Position numbers and translations under genes: made by a program
Part shown: positions 19,403-28,864 of the stretch, in pieces
Layout of the letters: every line of letters begins with the position of its first letter
Numbering within the stretch: position 1 is the stretch's first letter
Notes under the pieces: generated by a model
Seen by the model: the letters and a program-made list of their open reading frames with translations, nothing else
What the model was told of the DNA's origin: nothing
Database searches by the model: none
NCBI RefSeq assembly: GCF_041902385.1
Contig: NZ_CP169244.1
Location: forward strand, 124,001 to 188,000
Reading direction: 5' to 3'
Source of the DNA: Arcticibacter sp041902385
GTDB taxonomy: Bacteria > Bacteroidota > Bacteroidia > Sphingobacteriales > Sphingobacteriaceae
Length of the DNA stretch: 64,000 nucleotides

Positions 19403-19495
19403 AGCCCTCCCTGTCATCGCTAAGCATGAAATGAGCGAAGGGACCATTGCGATCTTCAGTACACGCCGCCTAAACAGAAAGCCCTCCCTGTCATC
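19403..19495. repeat. 16-bp direct repeats flanking a GC-rich intergenic segment
   Basis: AGCCCTCCCTGTCATC occurs at 19403-19418 and again at 19480-19495. The second copy overlaps the stop codon of the exonuclease gene. Between them is GCATGAAATGAGCGAAGG, which resembles the GTCAT...GAGCGAAG type of dispersed intergenic repeat that I recall from other Bacteroidota. That relationship is not tested. Confidence 0.45.
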
Positions 19496-20885
19496 ACTCA
19501 ACGCGCTGATGGAGATCCAAAGGAACGACTTTCTCGGGATGTCTTGATGCGTGCTGAAATATCAGATTTCGGATGTAGTCATTGCTGGGATACTGTTCCG
19601 TGACCGACTTCACCGACTCAACGTCGGCGAGTGGTATTTGCGGCGACAAGTAGCCCATCCCATACATGTTCCCTCTCTCGATCAGGATAACGCTCTTCTC
19701 ATCGTCGGAACGCCCCCTGTCCACCAGCAAAAACGAGGGCAGGCTCCTCTGCAGATAGTCTGCAGCATCAAGCACCCGCTGATTATACGCTTCAGGCTCT
19801 TCCCGGCCTGCGCAGGCCCCCAGGCAGGTGCCCTTCTCCACTCCTGAGCACGCATCGCAGCTGGTCTGTATAAAGCAAAGCCTTGGGCATAGCCTAAAAG
19901 TATCGAGAAGACTGAGCAGTACATTTCTCCCTTCAAGAAGACTATTGAAAGCAAGAAGCGGACTCGAATGTCTTTTCCGTTTGTCCACCATCAGTCGCAA
20001 ATACCCTTTCTGATCCTCGAACATATACAGGCCATATGTCTGCTCAAAGCGCTTCAATGCGCGGTTATTGGCGGGCCATAGCCGTTTTATTTCCACCGCC
20101 TCCAGAATAAAGGCCATAAGCTCCGTTCCACAGGGCGTGCAACGGATAGAATGGATATTCCTTAAAAACTCCTGCCGCTGCCTCCCTGAATTATTGCCGG
20201 TAAAATGACTAAGCACACGCTTTCTGATGTTAACCGCCTTACCAACATAGATCACACGATCCTTTTGATCCCTGAAATAGTAGACACCCGGACAAGCAGG
20301 CAACTGCTCAACCTCACTCACGTGAATATTGGGAGGAAGCTGCTGCTCCCTTGAGTTTTTCCTGAGCACCTGCCCGATATAGCCCTCCGTATCCCGGCTC
20401 AGAAGCAGAGAAAAGAGCTGAGCTGTAGCTGCAGCATCGCCGCCAGCCCGATGCCTTCTGCCATGATCGATACTCAGCTGCGAGCGGAGCTTTCCAAGAC
20501 TATAAGAGGAAAGCCCCGGAAGCAGCTTGCGCCCTAGTCGCACCGTGCAAAGTTTCCTGCATTGAAGATCGAACCCTGCAGCACCTAAATGATATTTCAA
20601 AAATGAATAGTCGAAGTTGACGTTATGAGCAACGAAGATCTTATCCGCCAGCAGATCATAGATCTCTTTCGCTACCTCCGCGAATGTCGGAGCATCGGCG
20701 AGCATCTCGTCCGTGATCCCGGTCAGTGCGCGGATGTAGACCGGAATCGGAATCCCCGGGTTAATCAGCCGTTCGTACTGACCCACTATACGCTCACCAT
20801 CATGCAGCAGAATCGCAATTTCAGTGATCCCGTTCGCCGATGCATATCCCCCTGTCGTCTCAATATCTACTATCGCGTACACCAT
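19494..20885 (-). CDS. DEDDh exonuclease fused to a GIY-YIG nuclease (UvrC/Cho-like)
   Basis: This 463-residue two-nuclease protein starts with a DnaQ-type exonuclease (about 1-170): VDIETTG gives the first two metal-binding acids, then AHNVNFDYSF, and HRAGGDAAAT with the catalytic His and last Asp. A GIY-YIG domain follows (about 198-280): PGVYYFRDQKDRVIYVGKAVNIRKRVLSHF, the N-terminal incision domain type of UvrC and Cho. A Cys-rich segment near 345-370 (CPRLCFIQTSCDACSG, then CLGACAG) may bind metal. Such fusions are usually annotated as DNA polymerase III epsilon-like or excinuclease Cho-like. A repair role, with incision and trimming in one protein, is inference. Confidence 0.9.
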   Translation of the reverse strand: MVYAIVDIETTGGYASANGITEIAILLHDGERIVGQYERLINPGIPIPVYIRALTGITDEMLADAPTFAEVAKEIYDLLADKIFVAHNVNFDYSFLKYHLGAAGFDLQCRKLCTVRLGRKLLPGLSSYSLGKLRSQLSIDHGRRHRAGGDAAATAQLFSLLLSRDTEGYIGQVLRKNSREQQLPPNIHVSEVEQLPACPGVYYFRDQKDRVIYVGKAVNIRKRVLSHFTGNNSGRQRQEFLRNIHSIRCTPCGTELMAFILEAVEIKRLWPANNRALKRFEQTYGLYMFEDQKGYLRLMVDKRKRHSSPLLAFNSLLEGRNVLLSLLDTFRLCPRLCFIQTSCDACSGVEKGTCLGACAGREEPEAYNQRVLDAADYLQRSLPSFLLVDRGRSDDEKSVILIERGNMYGMGYLSPQIPLADVESVKSVTEQYPSNDYIRNLIFQHASRHPEKVVPLDLHQRVE

Positions 20886-21360
20886 TAGGCTAATTTACAA
20901 ATTGCCCCTCTGTAATAACTCCCTTTATTGCCGATTTATTACTCAGTTAACCTGGCCGGAAGAAAACAAGTGCCGCTGCTGTCCGAAAACCGGAAGCGGG
21001 TAAAACGCAACGCGGACGTTGGAAAAAGCCTCGCAGCCGGAACCTATGCCTTCAACAACCAAGGCCAGCGATTGAAACAGGCTGTATAAAAGATAAAGAA
21101 GATTCTCTTCAGGACTGATAGAACACTAGTGCCCCCTACTGTATCAGGCGCCGTACCACCACATTAAAGCCACGTATATACAGCAAAACGTGGCTTCATT
21201 GCGGCTTCTTCATGCCTTATTAGCGGCTGGATTGATAACGAGAGACGACTATGTCCTTAACTTGTGCCGGAACTGCCATGCACCGTTTGAGGCACTTAAG
21301 CAATCTGCGAACGGCGATTTGTTCTGTGTTCATCAAGGAAGGCATGATCCCTTGATTTTC
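20886..21360. other. 475-bp intergenic region with one hairpin
   Basis: This lies between the antiporter 3' end and the exonuclease start. AAGCCACGT (21167-21175) pairs with ACGTGGCTT (21188-21196), a perfect 9-bp stem with a 12-nt loop, 165 bp downstream of the antiporter stop. It has no clear T-tract. A plus-strand frame at about 20928-21089 looks protein-like but has no start codon. I see no other feature. Confidence 0.5.
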
Positions 21361-23436
21361 CTATAAATCTCCGATCATGCCAGCTGATGGCATTTCCTGC
21401 CCGTCGGTTGAGCGCTGCGGATAGACGAGGATCTTCGTCAGACCGGCAAAGTAGCGCTCCAGCTTTATCTGGATCCCGTCGAACGATTTCTGGTAAGAAG
21501 GCGAACCTTTCCGCGCGGCAACAAAGAAGATGAGATCGTCCGGGCGTACGAGCTCTTTGACAACATTGCCGTGCTCCCAGTCGCGGTAGTCGGCAAAAAT
21601 AAAGTCGGCATTGGTTTGCAATTCCTCCAGCACGGCAACGATAGCCGTCTGAGTAGCGAGCCCGCAATGGCAATACACAGGAGTAGACAGTTCTTTGGCC
21701 AGCAGCGATACCTTTGACAGCCATACCGAGAAGCCTGCATCATACTCAGCCATGGGAGGGCAGAACAGCATAATCCTCTCATGAACCGCAACAGGGCGGT
21801 CAAGATGGCATACAAACAGGTTCTTGTCGGTGTTCTCAATGATGGTCTCCGTTTTGTCGCCCATAAACTTGTTAAGGAAGGTCGTTTTTCGAGGCCAGCC
21901 CGAGATGATGAGTGTAGCGCCTTTCTCCCGCGATGTTCTGATCACTCCGCTGGCAGCGTTATAGTCGATCGTGGTAACCACTTCCACTCCGGCTTCAACG
22001 GCTGAGGCGTAATGCAGCAGGCCCTCCAATCGCTTTCTCGCCAGCTTGAGGTTGCTCTCTGCATCTTCGTTATTATGCACGACCGACAGCAGCTGGATGG
22101 GATGGGGCGACTTTTTATCCTTCAGTAAAATGGCGAGATCGAGCATCACTTCCAGCTTGCTGAAGTTAGCGATCGCTACCAGAACGTTCTCAGGTTCGTC
22201 TGTATCCGCAGCCAGAGGCACCATATTTTCTTCGGAAGCCACAATCTGCTTGGCGGCCGCCTCAGTGGCAAAAGAAGCAATGATACAGGTTGCCAGGATC
22301 AGGATAATGGTGCCGTTCAGAATATTCTTGTCAATAATACCGGCCTTGTAACCCACCAGAATTACTGCCAGTGTAGCAGCAGCGTGAGCACTGCTCAGAC
22401 CAAAGATCAGGAGCGACTGGGGCTTGCTGTACTTGAATATCGCTCCCGTCAGAAGCGAGGCTCCCAATTTACTCAGGACCGCTACGAGTGTAAGTGCTCC
22501 GGCTACGATCAGGGCCTCGTGACCTTCGAGCAAGACTTTCACGTCGACGATCATTCCTACGCTGATCAGGAAGAAGGGGATAAACAGAGCATTCCCCGTA
22601 AATTCAATGCGGTTCATCAGGGCAGACGACGATGGGATAAGGCGGTTCAGCGCGAGGCCAGCCACGAAGGCACCGATAATGGGTTCTACTCCTGCCAGCT
22701 GGGCCAGGAAGGCAGCGAAAAAGACCACAGACAGGACAAAGATAAAGTGAGAAGTCTTTTCACTCTCGAGCCGTGTAAAGAACCACTTCGTAACCCGGGG
22801 CACCAGCAGGAACATGATCAGCGAGAATAAAATGAGGGATATCAGCAGCTGAAGCCAGAAGTGATAGGGAAGCGTGCCTTCACCTGCACCGATCACCACT
22901 GCCAGGATGATGAGGACGGCAGTATCGGTGAGAATGGTCCCGCCTACCGTAATAGCTACTGCCTCGTTTTTGGAAACACCGTAGCGGGTGACCACCGGGT
23001 AGGCTACCAGGGTATGGGTGGCGAACATGCTGGCTGTGAGCACTGAGGTGGGCCATGAAAAGTGCAGCAGGTAATAACAGACCGGCAGCCCCAGACACAA
23101 GGGTATGGTAAACGTGAAAAAGCCAAAAGCCAGGCTCTTGTACTTCTTTTTCTTGAATTCATTGAGGTCGAGTTCAAGCCCCGCAATGAACATGATATAC
23201 AGAAGGCCTATAGTGGAGAAGAGATCTACAGCGGAGTTCTTTTCGAGCACGTTAAACCCGTTCGGTCCAATGACAATTCCCGAAATAATAAAGCCGATAA
23301 TACCCGGCACCTTGATCTTACCTAAGATCAGCGGCGCGAGGAGGATAATGAATAAAATAAGAGAAAAAATAAGAACCGGGCTCTTTAGTGGCAACTGAAA
23401 CTCGGACAGAACATGACTGATTGCGCTATTATTCAT
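21361..23436 (-). CDS. CPA2-family cation:proton antiporter with C-terminal universal-stress-like region
   Basis: This is a membrane antiporter exchanging Na+ or K+ for H+. I start at MNNSAISHVLSEFQLP (691 aa), since a longer frame adds 40 residues without family character. About residues 20-400 form 12-13 membrane segments with CPA2 motifs: PGIIGFIISGIVIGPNG, FIAGLELDL and EPIIGAFVAGLALNRLIP. The cytoplasmic C-terminal 280 residues resemble universal stress protein domains (ENVLVAIANFSKLEVMLDLA, KGATLIISGW). They replace the TrkA-N domain of KefB/C types and may bind nucleotides. No partner gene is adjacent. Confidence 0.9.
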   Translation of the reverse strand: MNNSAISHVLSEFQLPLKSPVLIFSLILFIILLAPLILGKIKVPGIIGFIISGIVIGPNGFNVLEKNSAVDLFSTIGLLYIMFIAGLELDLNEFKKKKYKSLAFGFFTFTIPLCLGLPVCYYLLHFSWPTSVLTASMFATHTLVAYPVVTRYGVSKNEAVAITVGGTILTDTAVLIILAVVIGAGEGTLPYHFWLQLLISLILFSLIMFLLVPRVTKWFFTRLESEKTSHFIFVLSVVFFAAFLAQLAGVEPIIGAFVAGLALNRLIPSSSALMNRIEFTGNALFIPFFLISVGMIVDVKVLLEGHEALIVAGALTLVAVLSKLGASLLTGAIFKYSKPQSLLIFGLSSAHAAATLAVILVGYKAGIIDKNILNGTIILILATCIIASFATEAAAKQIVASEENMVPLAADTDEPENVLVAIANFSKLEVMLDLAILLKDKKSPHPIQLLSVVHNNEDAESNLKLARKRLEGLLHYASAVEAGVEVVTTIDYNAASGVIRTSREKGATLIISGWPRKTTFLNKFMGDKTETIIENTDKNLFVCHLDRPVAVHERIMLFCPPMAEYDAGFSVWLSKVSLLAKELSTPVYCHCGLATQTAIVAVLEELQTNADFIFADYRDWEHGNVVKELVRPDDLIFFVAARKGSPSYQKSFDGIQIKLERYFAGLTKILVYPQRSTDGQEMPSAGMIGDL

Positions 23437-23634
23437 AGTATATACATTGATCTGCAGCGCCGGTCGGGCTTGAAACGCAGATTTGGTATTCGGCAGCCCT
23501 AAAGGTAAAATAAAAACAGGAAAGGCCGCCTCATGATAAAAGCAGGTGCGCGTCAAAAAAGTTTTACACTAAAGGCTTTCATAGATATGCCTCATGAGCC
23601 AGGGACAAGGACCTGCCACTGGCTCCTCATTGCA

Positions 23635-23832
23635 GTTACTTTATTTCAAGCTCAACCTGAGCAAGAAGGGCAACGATAGCGGACTAACCTCCTTATAACG
23701 GTTACTGTATTTCAAGCTCAACCTGAGCAAGAAGGGCAACGACAGCGGTCTATCCTCCTTATGACGGTTACTGTATTTCAAGCTCAGCCTGAGCAAGAAG
23801 GGCACCGATAGCGAACTATCCTCCTCATTGCA
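23635..23832. repeat. 66-bp tandem repeat, three copies, adjoining the GH3 stop codon
   Basis: Units run 23635-23700, 23701-23766 and 23767-23832, each beginning GTTACT and containing CTGAGCAAGAAGGGCA. The fourth start at 23833 runs straight into the 3' end of the GH3 gene (stop codon at 23834-23836). About 12 bp before unit 1 also match the end of unit 3. Units differ at a few positions. On the transcribed strand each unit holds a small hairpin GCTCA-3nt-TGAGC, and unit 3 also has GATAG-TTCG-CTATC. Confidence 0.85.
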
Positions 23833-23833
23833 G

Positions 23834-26188
23834 TTACTTTATTTCAAACTGCCCCTTGAGACGGATGTCTTCTGAAGAAGCGCCGATCATGACGGTAAAG
23901 GTTCCGGGCTCTGTCTTCCACTGCATGGACTGGTCCAGCAGGTTCAGTTCGCTATCGGAAAGAGAGAATTCAACTGCTTTTTCTTCGCCCGGCTGCAGAT
24001 ATACTTTTGAGAATTTCTTTAACTGCTTCAGGGGAGTTACTACGGAGCTCACGTCGTCCTTAATATAGAGCTGAGGCACCTCCTCTCCTGCGATCCTGCC
24101 AGCATTCCTGAGGGCAAAACGAACAATCGTTATGCCGGCACCTGTCCCCTCTCTTTTAATCCGGAGGTCACGGTACTCGAAACTAGTGTAGCTCAGTCCG
24201 TACCCGAAGGGATAAAGAGGACCGGCTTTTGTCTCAACATAATCATGAGGGGCGGGCTTCTTCTGATTATAATATACGGGGAGCTGGCCTACGGAACGGG
24301 GCACCGATACAGGGAGACGGCCGGCAGGATTGTAGTCGCCGAAAAGCACGTCGGCAATCGCATTACCTCCCTCCTGTCCGGGATACCAGGCATCAAGGAT
24401 CGCGGGGACATGCTCTGATGGCCAGTTCAGATTCAGAGGCCGCCCCTTGATGAGCACCAATACAACGGGCTTTCCCGTTGCTACAACTTTATGTAACAGC
24501 TCTGATTGTTTTCCCATCAGGTCGAGGGTGGAGCGGTCGAACCCTTCACCGCTCTCCATATCACTGACGGCATTCTCCGTGGCGCTTACTCTGGCGGCAC
24601 CTGTGCTTTGATACTCCGTTTTGAAGTCGCGGGCGCTGGAGCCGCCCAGTACCACCACGCAAACATCGGCGCTGCGGGCCGCCAATACAGCCTTTTCTAT
24701 CTCGTCTGAGCTGGTGTCGCGGATGGCGCAGCCCTTCACATAAGTAACTTTTGTACCGGCCGCTGCCTTCGCCCGGATACCTTCCAGTACCGTTACGATT
24801 GCGTCGTCCGACTGAGGTGCTGTATAATCACCTAATTGATTATAGATGTTATCGGCATTTGGGCCAATAACGGCGATACTCTTTATATTCTTCTTTAGCG
24901 GCAGGAGGTTATGGTCGTTCTTAAGAAGAATGACCGACTCTCTTGCTACCTGCCGGGCCAGCATGATATTGTTCCGGCTCCTTACTTTCTGGGCAGCAAC
25001 TTTCGGATCGACATAAGGGTGCTCGAACAGGCCCAGAGCGAACTTCATCCTCAGGACGCGGGCAACAGCGGTATCCAGGACAGACCTGCTTACCTTCCCC
25101 GCCTTAGCCGCTTCCAGCAGGTTCTTCCCATAGCCGTAGCCGCTCAGGTCTGCATCCAATCCGGCGCGGATGGCCATCGCTGCTGCCTCTGTGCCCGTAG
25201 CGGCTACCTGGTGGCTCGAAACGAGACCGCTAATGCTTCCCAGATCCGATACCACGAAGCCCTTGAATCCCCACTGTTCCCGGAGCACGTTTTTCAGCAA
25301 AAAGGGGTTTGCAGAGCATGGAACTCCATCGACCGAGTTATAGGCCGTCATGACAGAGAGAGCACCAGCCTTCACCGCCTCTTTAAAGGGCGGCAGGTAA
25401 GATTGCATCAGTTCGCGCTCGCCAACGGTCACGCTGCCCCCGTTATGGCCGCCTTCAGGCACCCCATAAACGGCAAAATGCTTTAAGGTTGAGATCACGT
25501 TCCGTCCTGATTTCAAATCTGCTCCCTGGAAGCCTCTTACCATGGCAGCTCCCATGGCGCCATTCAGGACCGGATCCTCTCCGTAGGTCTCCTCTACTCT
25601 CGACCACCGCGGCTCACGTGCAAGATCAAGGACGGGACCGTATCCGATATGGGCACCCTGCACGCGTGCTTCTTCCGCTATGGCAGCGGCCATCTTTTCA
25701 ATTAAGGAAGGATTCCAGGTACTCGACTGCCCAATGGAAGTAGGGAAAACGGTGGTACCGATAGCCATGTGCCCATGCGGGCATTCTTCTGCCAAAAGAA
25801 GAGGAATGCCGAGCCTGGTATTTTCAATGGCGTACTTCTGCAGCGCGTTCGTGGCCTTAGCCGCTGTTAGCGGATCAAGACCTGTCTTCAGGGTTTTCTT
25901 AGTCCAGGGATCGGCTCTGAGGGTGGCCCAGAGCATTCCTATATGATCATCTCTCAAAGCCTTCTTAAACTGCTCACTGGCCTCAGGGCCCCGTACCTTC
26001 TTATCGTACATTTCCCAGCCAAGAAGAACAGACAGCTGCCCTACCTTCTCTTCGAGCGTCATCCGGCCGATAAGATCCTGCACACGGGTCTCAACGGGTG
26101 CCCTGGAATCCTTATAAGAAGGCTTCGTTTGCCCCGCCGCCAATGAAGTCAGGGCCAGGAACGAGGTAACAATCCAAATGCTTTTCAT
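23834..26188 (-). CDS. Glycoside hydrolase family 3 protein, secreted (beta-glucosidase/beta-xylosidase type)
   Basis: This 784-residue exo-acting enzyme releases terminal beta-linked sugars. A signal peptide of about 20 residues (MKSIWIVTSFLALTSLAAGQ) precedes the GH3 N-terminal barrel (nucleophile Asp315 in FVVSDLGS), the alpha/beta C-terminal domain (VIGPNADN, VVLGGSSARDF) and a fibronectin-III-like end domain (GEEVPQLYIKDDVSS). Subfamily and sugar cannot be read from the sequence. In this locus, beta-1,2-xylose of plant-type N-glycans or beta-GlcNAc are candidate targets. The gene is last in the PUL block, 4 bp after the GH2 gene. Three 66-bp repeats lie directly downstream. Confidence 0.93.
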   Translation of the reverse strand: MKSIWIVTSFLALTSLAAGQTKPSYKDSRAPVETRVQDLIGRMTLEEKVGQLSVLLGWEMYDKKVRGPEASEQFKKALRDDHIGMLWATLRADPWTKKTLKTGLDPLTAAKATNALQKYAIENTRLGIPLLLAEECPHGHMAIGTTVFPTSIGQSSTWNPSLIEKMAAAIAEEARVQGAHIGYGPVLDLAREPRWSRVEETYGEDPVLNGAMGAAMVRGFQGADLKSGRNVISTLKHFAVYGVPEGGHNGGSVTVGERELMQSYLPPFKEAVKAGALSVMTAYNSVDGVPCSANPFLLKNVLREQWGFKGFVVSDLGSISGLVSSHQVAATGTEAAAMAIRAGLDADLSGYGYGKNLLEAAKAGKVSRSVLDTAVARVLRMKFALGLFEHPYVDPKVAAQKVRSRNNIMLARQVARESVILLKNDHNLLPLKKNIKSIAVIGPNADNIYNQLGDYTAPQSDDAIVTVLEGIRAKAAAGTKVTYVKGCAIRDTSSDEIEKAVLAARSADVCVVVLGGSSARDFKTEYQSTGAARVSATENAVSDMESGEGFDRSTLDLMGKQSELLHKVVATGKPVVLVLIKGRPLNLNWPSEHVPAILDAWYPGQEGGNAIADVLFGDYNPAGRLPVSVPRSVGQLPVYYNQKKPAPHDYVETKAGPLYPFGYGLSYTSFEYRDLRIKREGTGAGITIVRFALRNAGRIAGEEVPQLYIKDDVSSVVTPLKQLKKFSKVYLQPGEEKAVEFSLSDSELNLLDQSMQWKTEPGTFTVMIGASSEDIRLKGQFEIK

Positions 26189-26192
26189 CTCT

Positions 26193-28849
26193 CTACTGTA
26201 CAGACACCTGCTTTAGATCAACATTCCAGCCTTTTACCGTAACAAGAGGCGTCGCCGTATTCCCCGAAAGCGGGTATTCTACAGTCACAACTCTTTCAGC
26301 TCCCGGAGGTACAGAAACGTAATTATCATCATAAAAGGCGGGCAGAATGCGCTTGCCGGTCGCCGGATCAAGCAAGGATACCCGGTTGAAGAAAGCGACG
26401 GGCGCTCCTGCCGGGTTCTTTAGCCGCACCTCTACCTTGCCTTTAGAAACCGGCCTGGCTTCTACTGACAGCTGAGCAGCCTTCATTTTGTTGAGTCCTG
26501 AGTAATTGCCCTGCTCATCAGGGAACCAGTAGAAGTTGTCGGCAAGTACTTCCTGTTTGGTATTGAGAATCTGGAGTGAAAGAAAAGCTCCCCCTTTTTT
26601 AGCCAGCGCATCGAGCTCATTCTTTACCGAAAGGATCTTCTTGACTGATGAAGGTTCGGCATAAGCAAAGACCTGTGTCAGCAGCTTTTCCTTTCCCTCC
26701 ATGTCGTACGATTTGATCACCAGCATGAGGTTCCTTTCCTGTTCAAAGCCATTGTTCACCAAAATAACGGAGCCGTCAACCGGATTGCACATCAGATTCA
26801 GAGGACGGCTTCCTGCTCTCAGTCCGAACAGGCAAGCGTTGGGATCGAGGTAGTAATCGTACATCTGTCCCCTCATAGCGGTCCATGGATTCTGGGTCTT
26901 CCAGATGATCACTCCCGTGTACCAGTGCCACATATGTGAGCTAAAGCCCTCGATGAGTCCGCGATACTGATCATAATTCACCAGTTGTGCTTTGAAAGCG
27001 AAATCGCGCACATCTTTCGGCCGGCCATAGGGCTCAAGAGCCTGCTCGTAGCCCACTCCGGTGTAGGTGTGATAGGTCCACACCGAGTCGGCCTCTTCCA
27101 CGGGCTGCTGACCCGGACGAGGGATAGGCACCTTCATATTTTCCTGAGGAATGAAACGCTCCAGCGACTCGTAGTCGCCCACGCCTACCGATCCAACTTC
27201 GGAGTTAAACGGCCAGGTCTGCTTTTCCCAGAATGAACTGACGGGCTGAATCGTGTAAGGTCCGTCTCCGTTCCCCCCAGGAAATTATAAGACATCTCGT
27301 CAGAATTGGAATAGTCAATAAACCAGCGGGTACCATCGAGCTTCGGAAGAAGGGTATCACGCAGCGGAAGGAGGATGTCGTCAGGAGGCATTATTTCATT
27401 CCCCCCGCACCACATGGCAAGAGAAGGATGGTTTCTGACCATTCTGATCATGTCGGCTGCCGACTCAAGAAAGAGCTTGTGGTCATCGGGGTACTGGCGC
27501 CTGGTCCACTGGTCTTCCTTCTTCAGCGGATCAACCCAGCGTCCGTTGCAGTCGCCCGACATCCAGAAATCCTGCAAAACGAGCAGGCCATAGCGGTCGC
27601 AGGCTTCGTAAAACTCGGGACGCTCAACCAGGGCCCCGCCCCATATACGAATGAGGTTCAGGTTCATATCACGGTGGTATCTGATTTCAGCGTCATACCG
27701 CTGGGGCGAAAACCGGAGCATGGCATCCGAAATGATCCAGTTTCCTCCCTTAATGAAGATCTTTTGTCCGTTGACCCTGATCTGACGGCTTCTCGTTGTC
27801 GGATTCCATTCGGTCTGTATCTGCCTCACTCCAAAGCTCACGCCTTCACTGTCAGAAATGCGACTGCCTTGCAGGAATTCCAGATTGATGGCATAAAGAT
27901 CCTGCTTGCCATAGCCGGCGGGCCACCACAGCTTAGGATTCTTAAGACTGAGGTGGGGCAGGGCCACTTCCACCGAGCTGTTGGCCGGCACGGTGACCTG
28001 CTTTGATACTTTGTTTCCCGACAGCTCATACCTGAGCGTTCCGGTAACGGGCCTTGCTGAAGTGTTTTGAAGAGTTGCCGCAACTTTAACAATGGCATCA
28101 GCCTGTTTGCCCCCGGTATTTCTCAGTCCCGGAACGAGCGTGACCACATGAGGATCGCGGAGGTTGACCGTTCCGGTCTTCTCAATGTAGACCTTATCCC
28201 AGATGCCCGTATTGCGGTCGCGGATAGGCCTGATCCAGTCCCAGCCGGCCACGTACTGATGGGAAACGTTCCTTGCAATTGTACCATCTCCGCCTTGTCC
28301 GCCGTTAGGATCACCAACGGGATCAGGAGGGTATACAATCACGGCAAGCCGGTTATCGCCGTCTTTGGAGAGCAGGCCGGTAATATTGAACGACTTGCGG
28401 AGGAACATCCCCTTGTAGGCATCCTTGTTCACCTTGCGGCCGTTCAGAAAAATGTCGCAGCTGTAGTTGATCCCTCTGAAGGTAAGCCACACCTGCTGGC
28501 CGTTAGCGGGAACTGCTTCCTTAAAGTCCCTGGCGAACCAGTACGTATAATAGTCCCTCCCCGTATGATAAATATCGGGAATGCGCTCATTATTCATTCC
28601 CCAGAAGGGATCGGGGACCTCCTTGTTCTGAAGCATAGAGGTGAGAACCGTACCGGGCACTACTGCCGGTTTCCAGCTGCTCAGGGAATAGCTCTTGTTC
28701 GAGATCGAAAAGCCGTCCTTTCCAACCGCTTTTATGGGCGCAAATTTCCATTGCTCATTCAGTTCGTACCGCGACTGGCTTATTGCTATATTGTAGTTCA
28801 CAAGACAAACAATCAAAAATAAATAGCTAACGAAATATCTCTTTATCAT
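26193..28849 (-). CDS. Glycoside hydrolase family 2, beta-mannosidase / exo-beta-glucosaminidase type (one frameshift)
   Basis: With one base restored this is an 885-residue secreted enzyme. It has a short signal segment (SYLFLIVCLVNYNIAISQ), the GH2 sugar-binding domain, an immunoglobulin-like domain (about 215-330) and a catalytic barrel with the acid/base Glu in MWCGGNEIMPP. The frame breaks at the C6 run 27273-27278. After FLGG the true frame should read NGDGPYTIQPVSSFWEK, leading to NSEVGSVG with the probable nucleophile Glu. This subtype includes beta-mannosidases, exo-beta-D-glucosaminidases and plant endo-beta-mannosidase that acts on the N-glycan core. Placement next to GH92 favours the core Man-beta-1,4-GlcNAc bond. 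GH3 follows after 4 bp, and GH92 ends 15 bp upstream. Confidence 0.88.
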
Positions 28850-28864
28850 CTCCGGAATATGAGT

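Noticed and set aside
20928..21089. Protein-like plus-strand frame in the antiporter-exonuclease gap
   Set aside because: No start codon and about 50 codons long. It could be a remnant, but there is nothing to compare it with.
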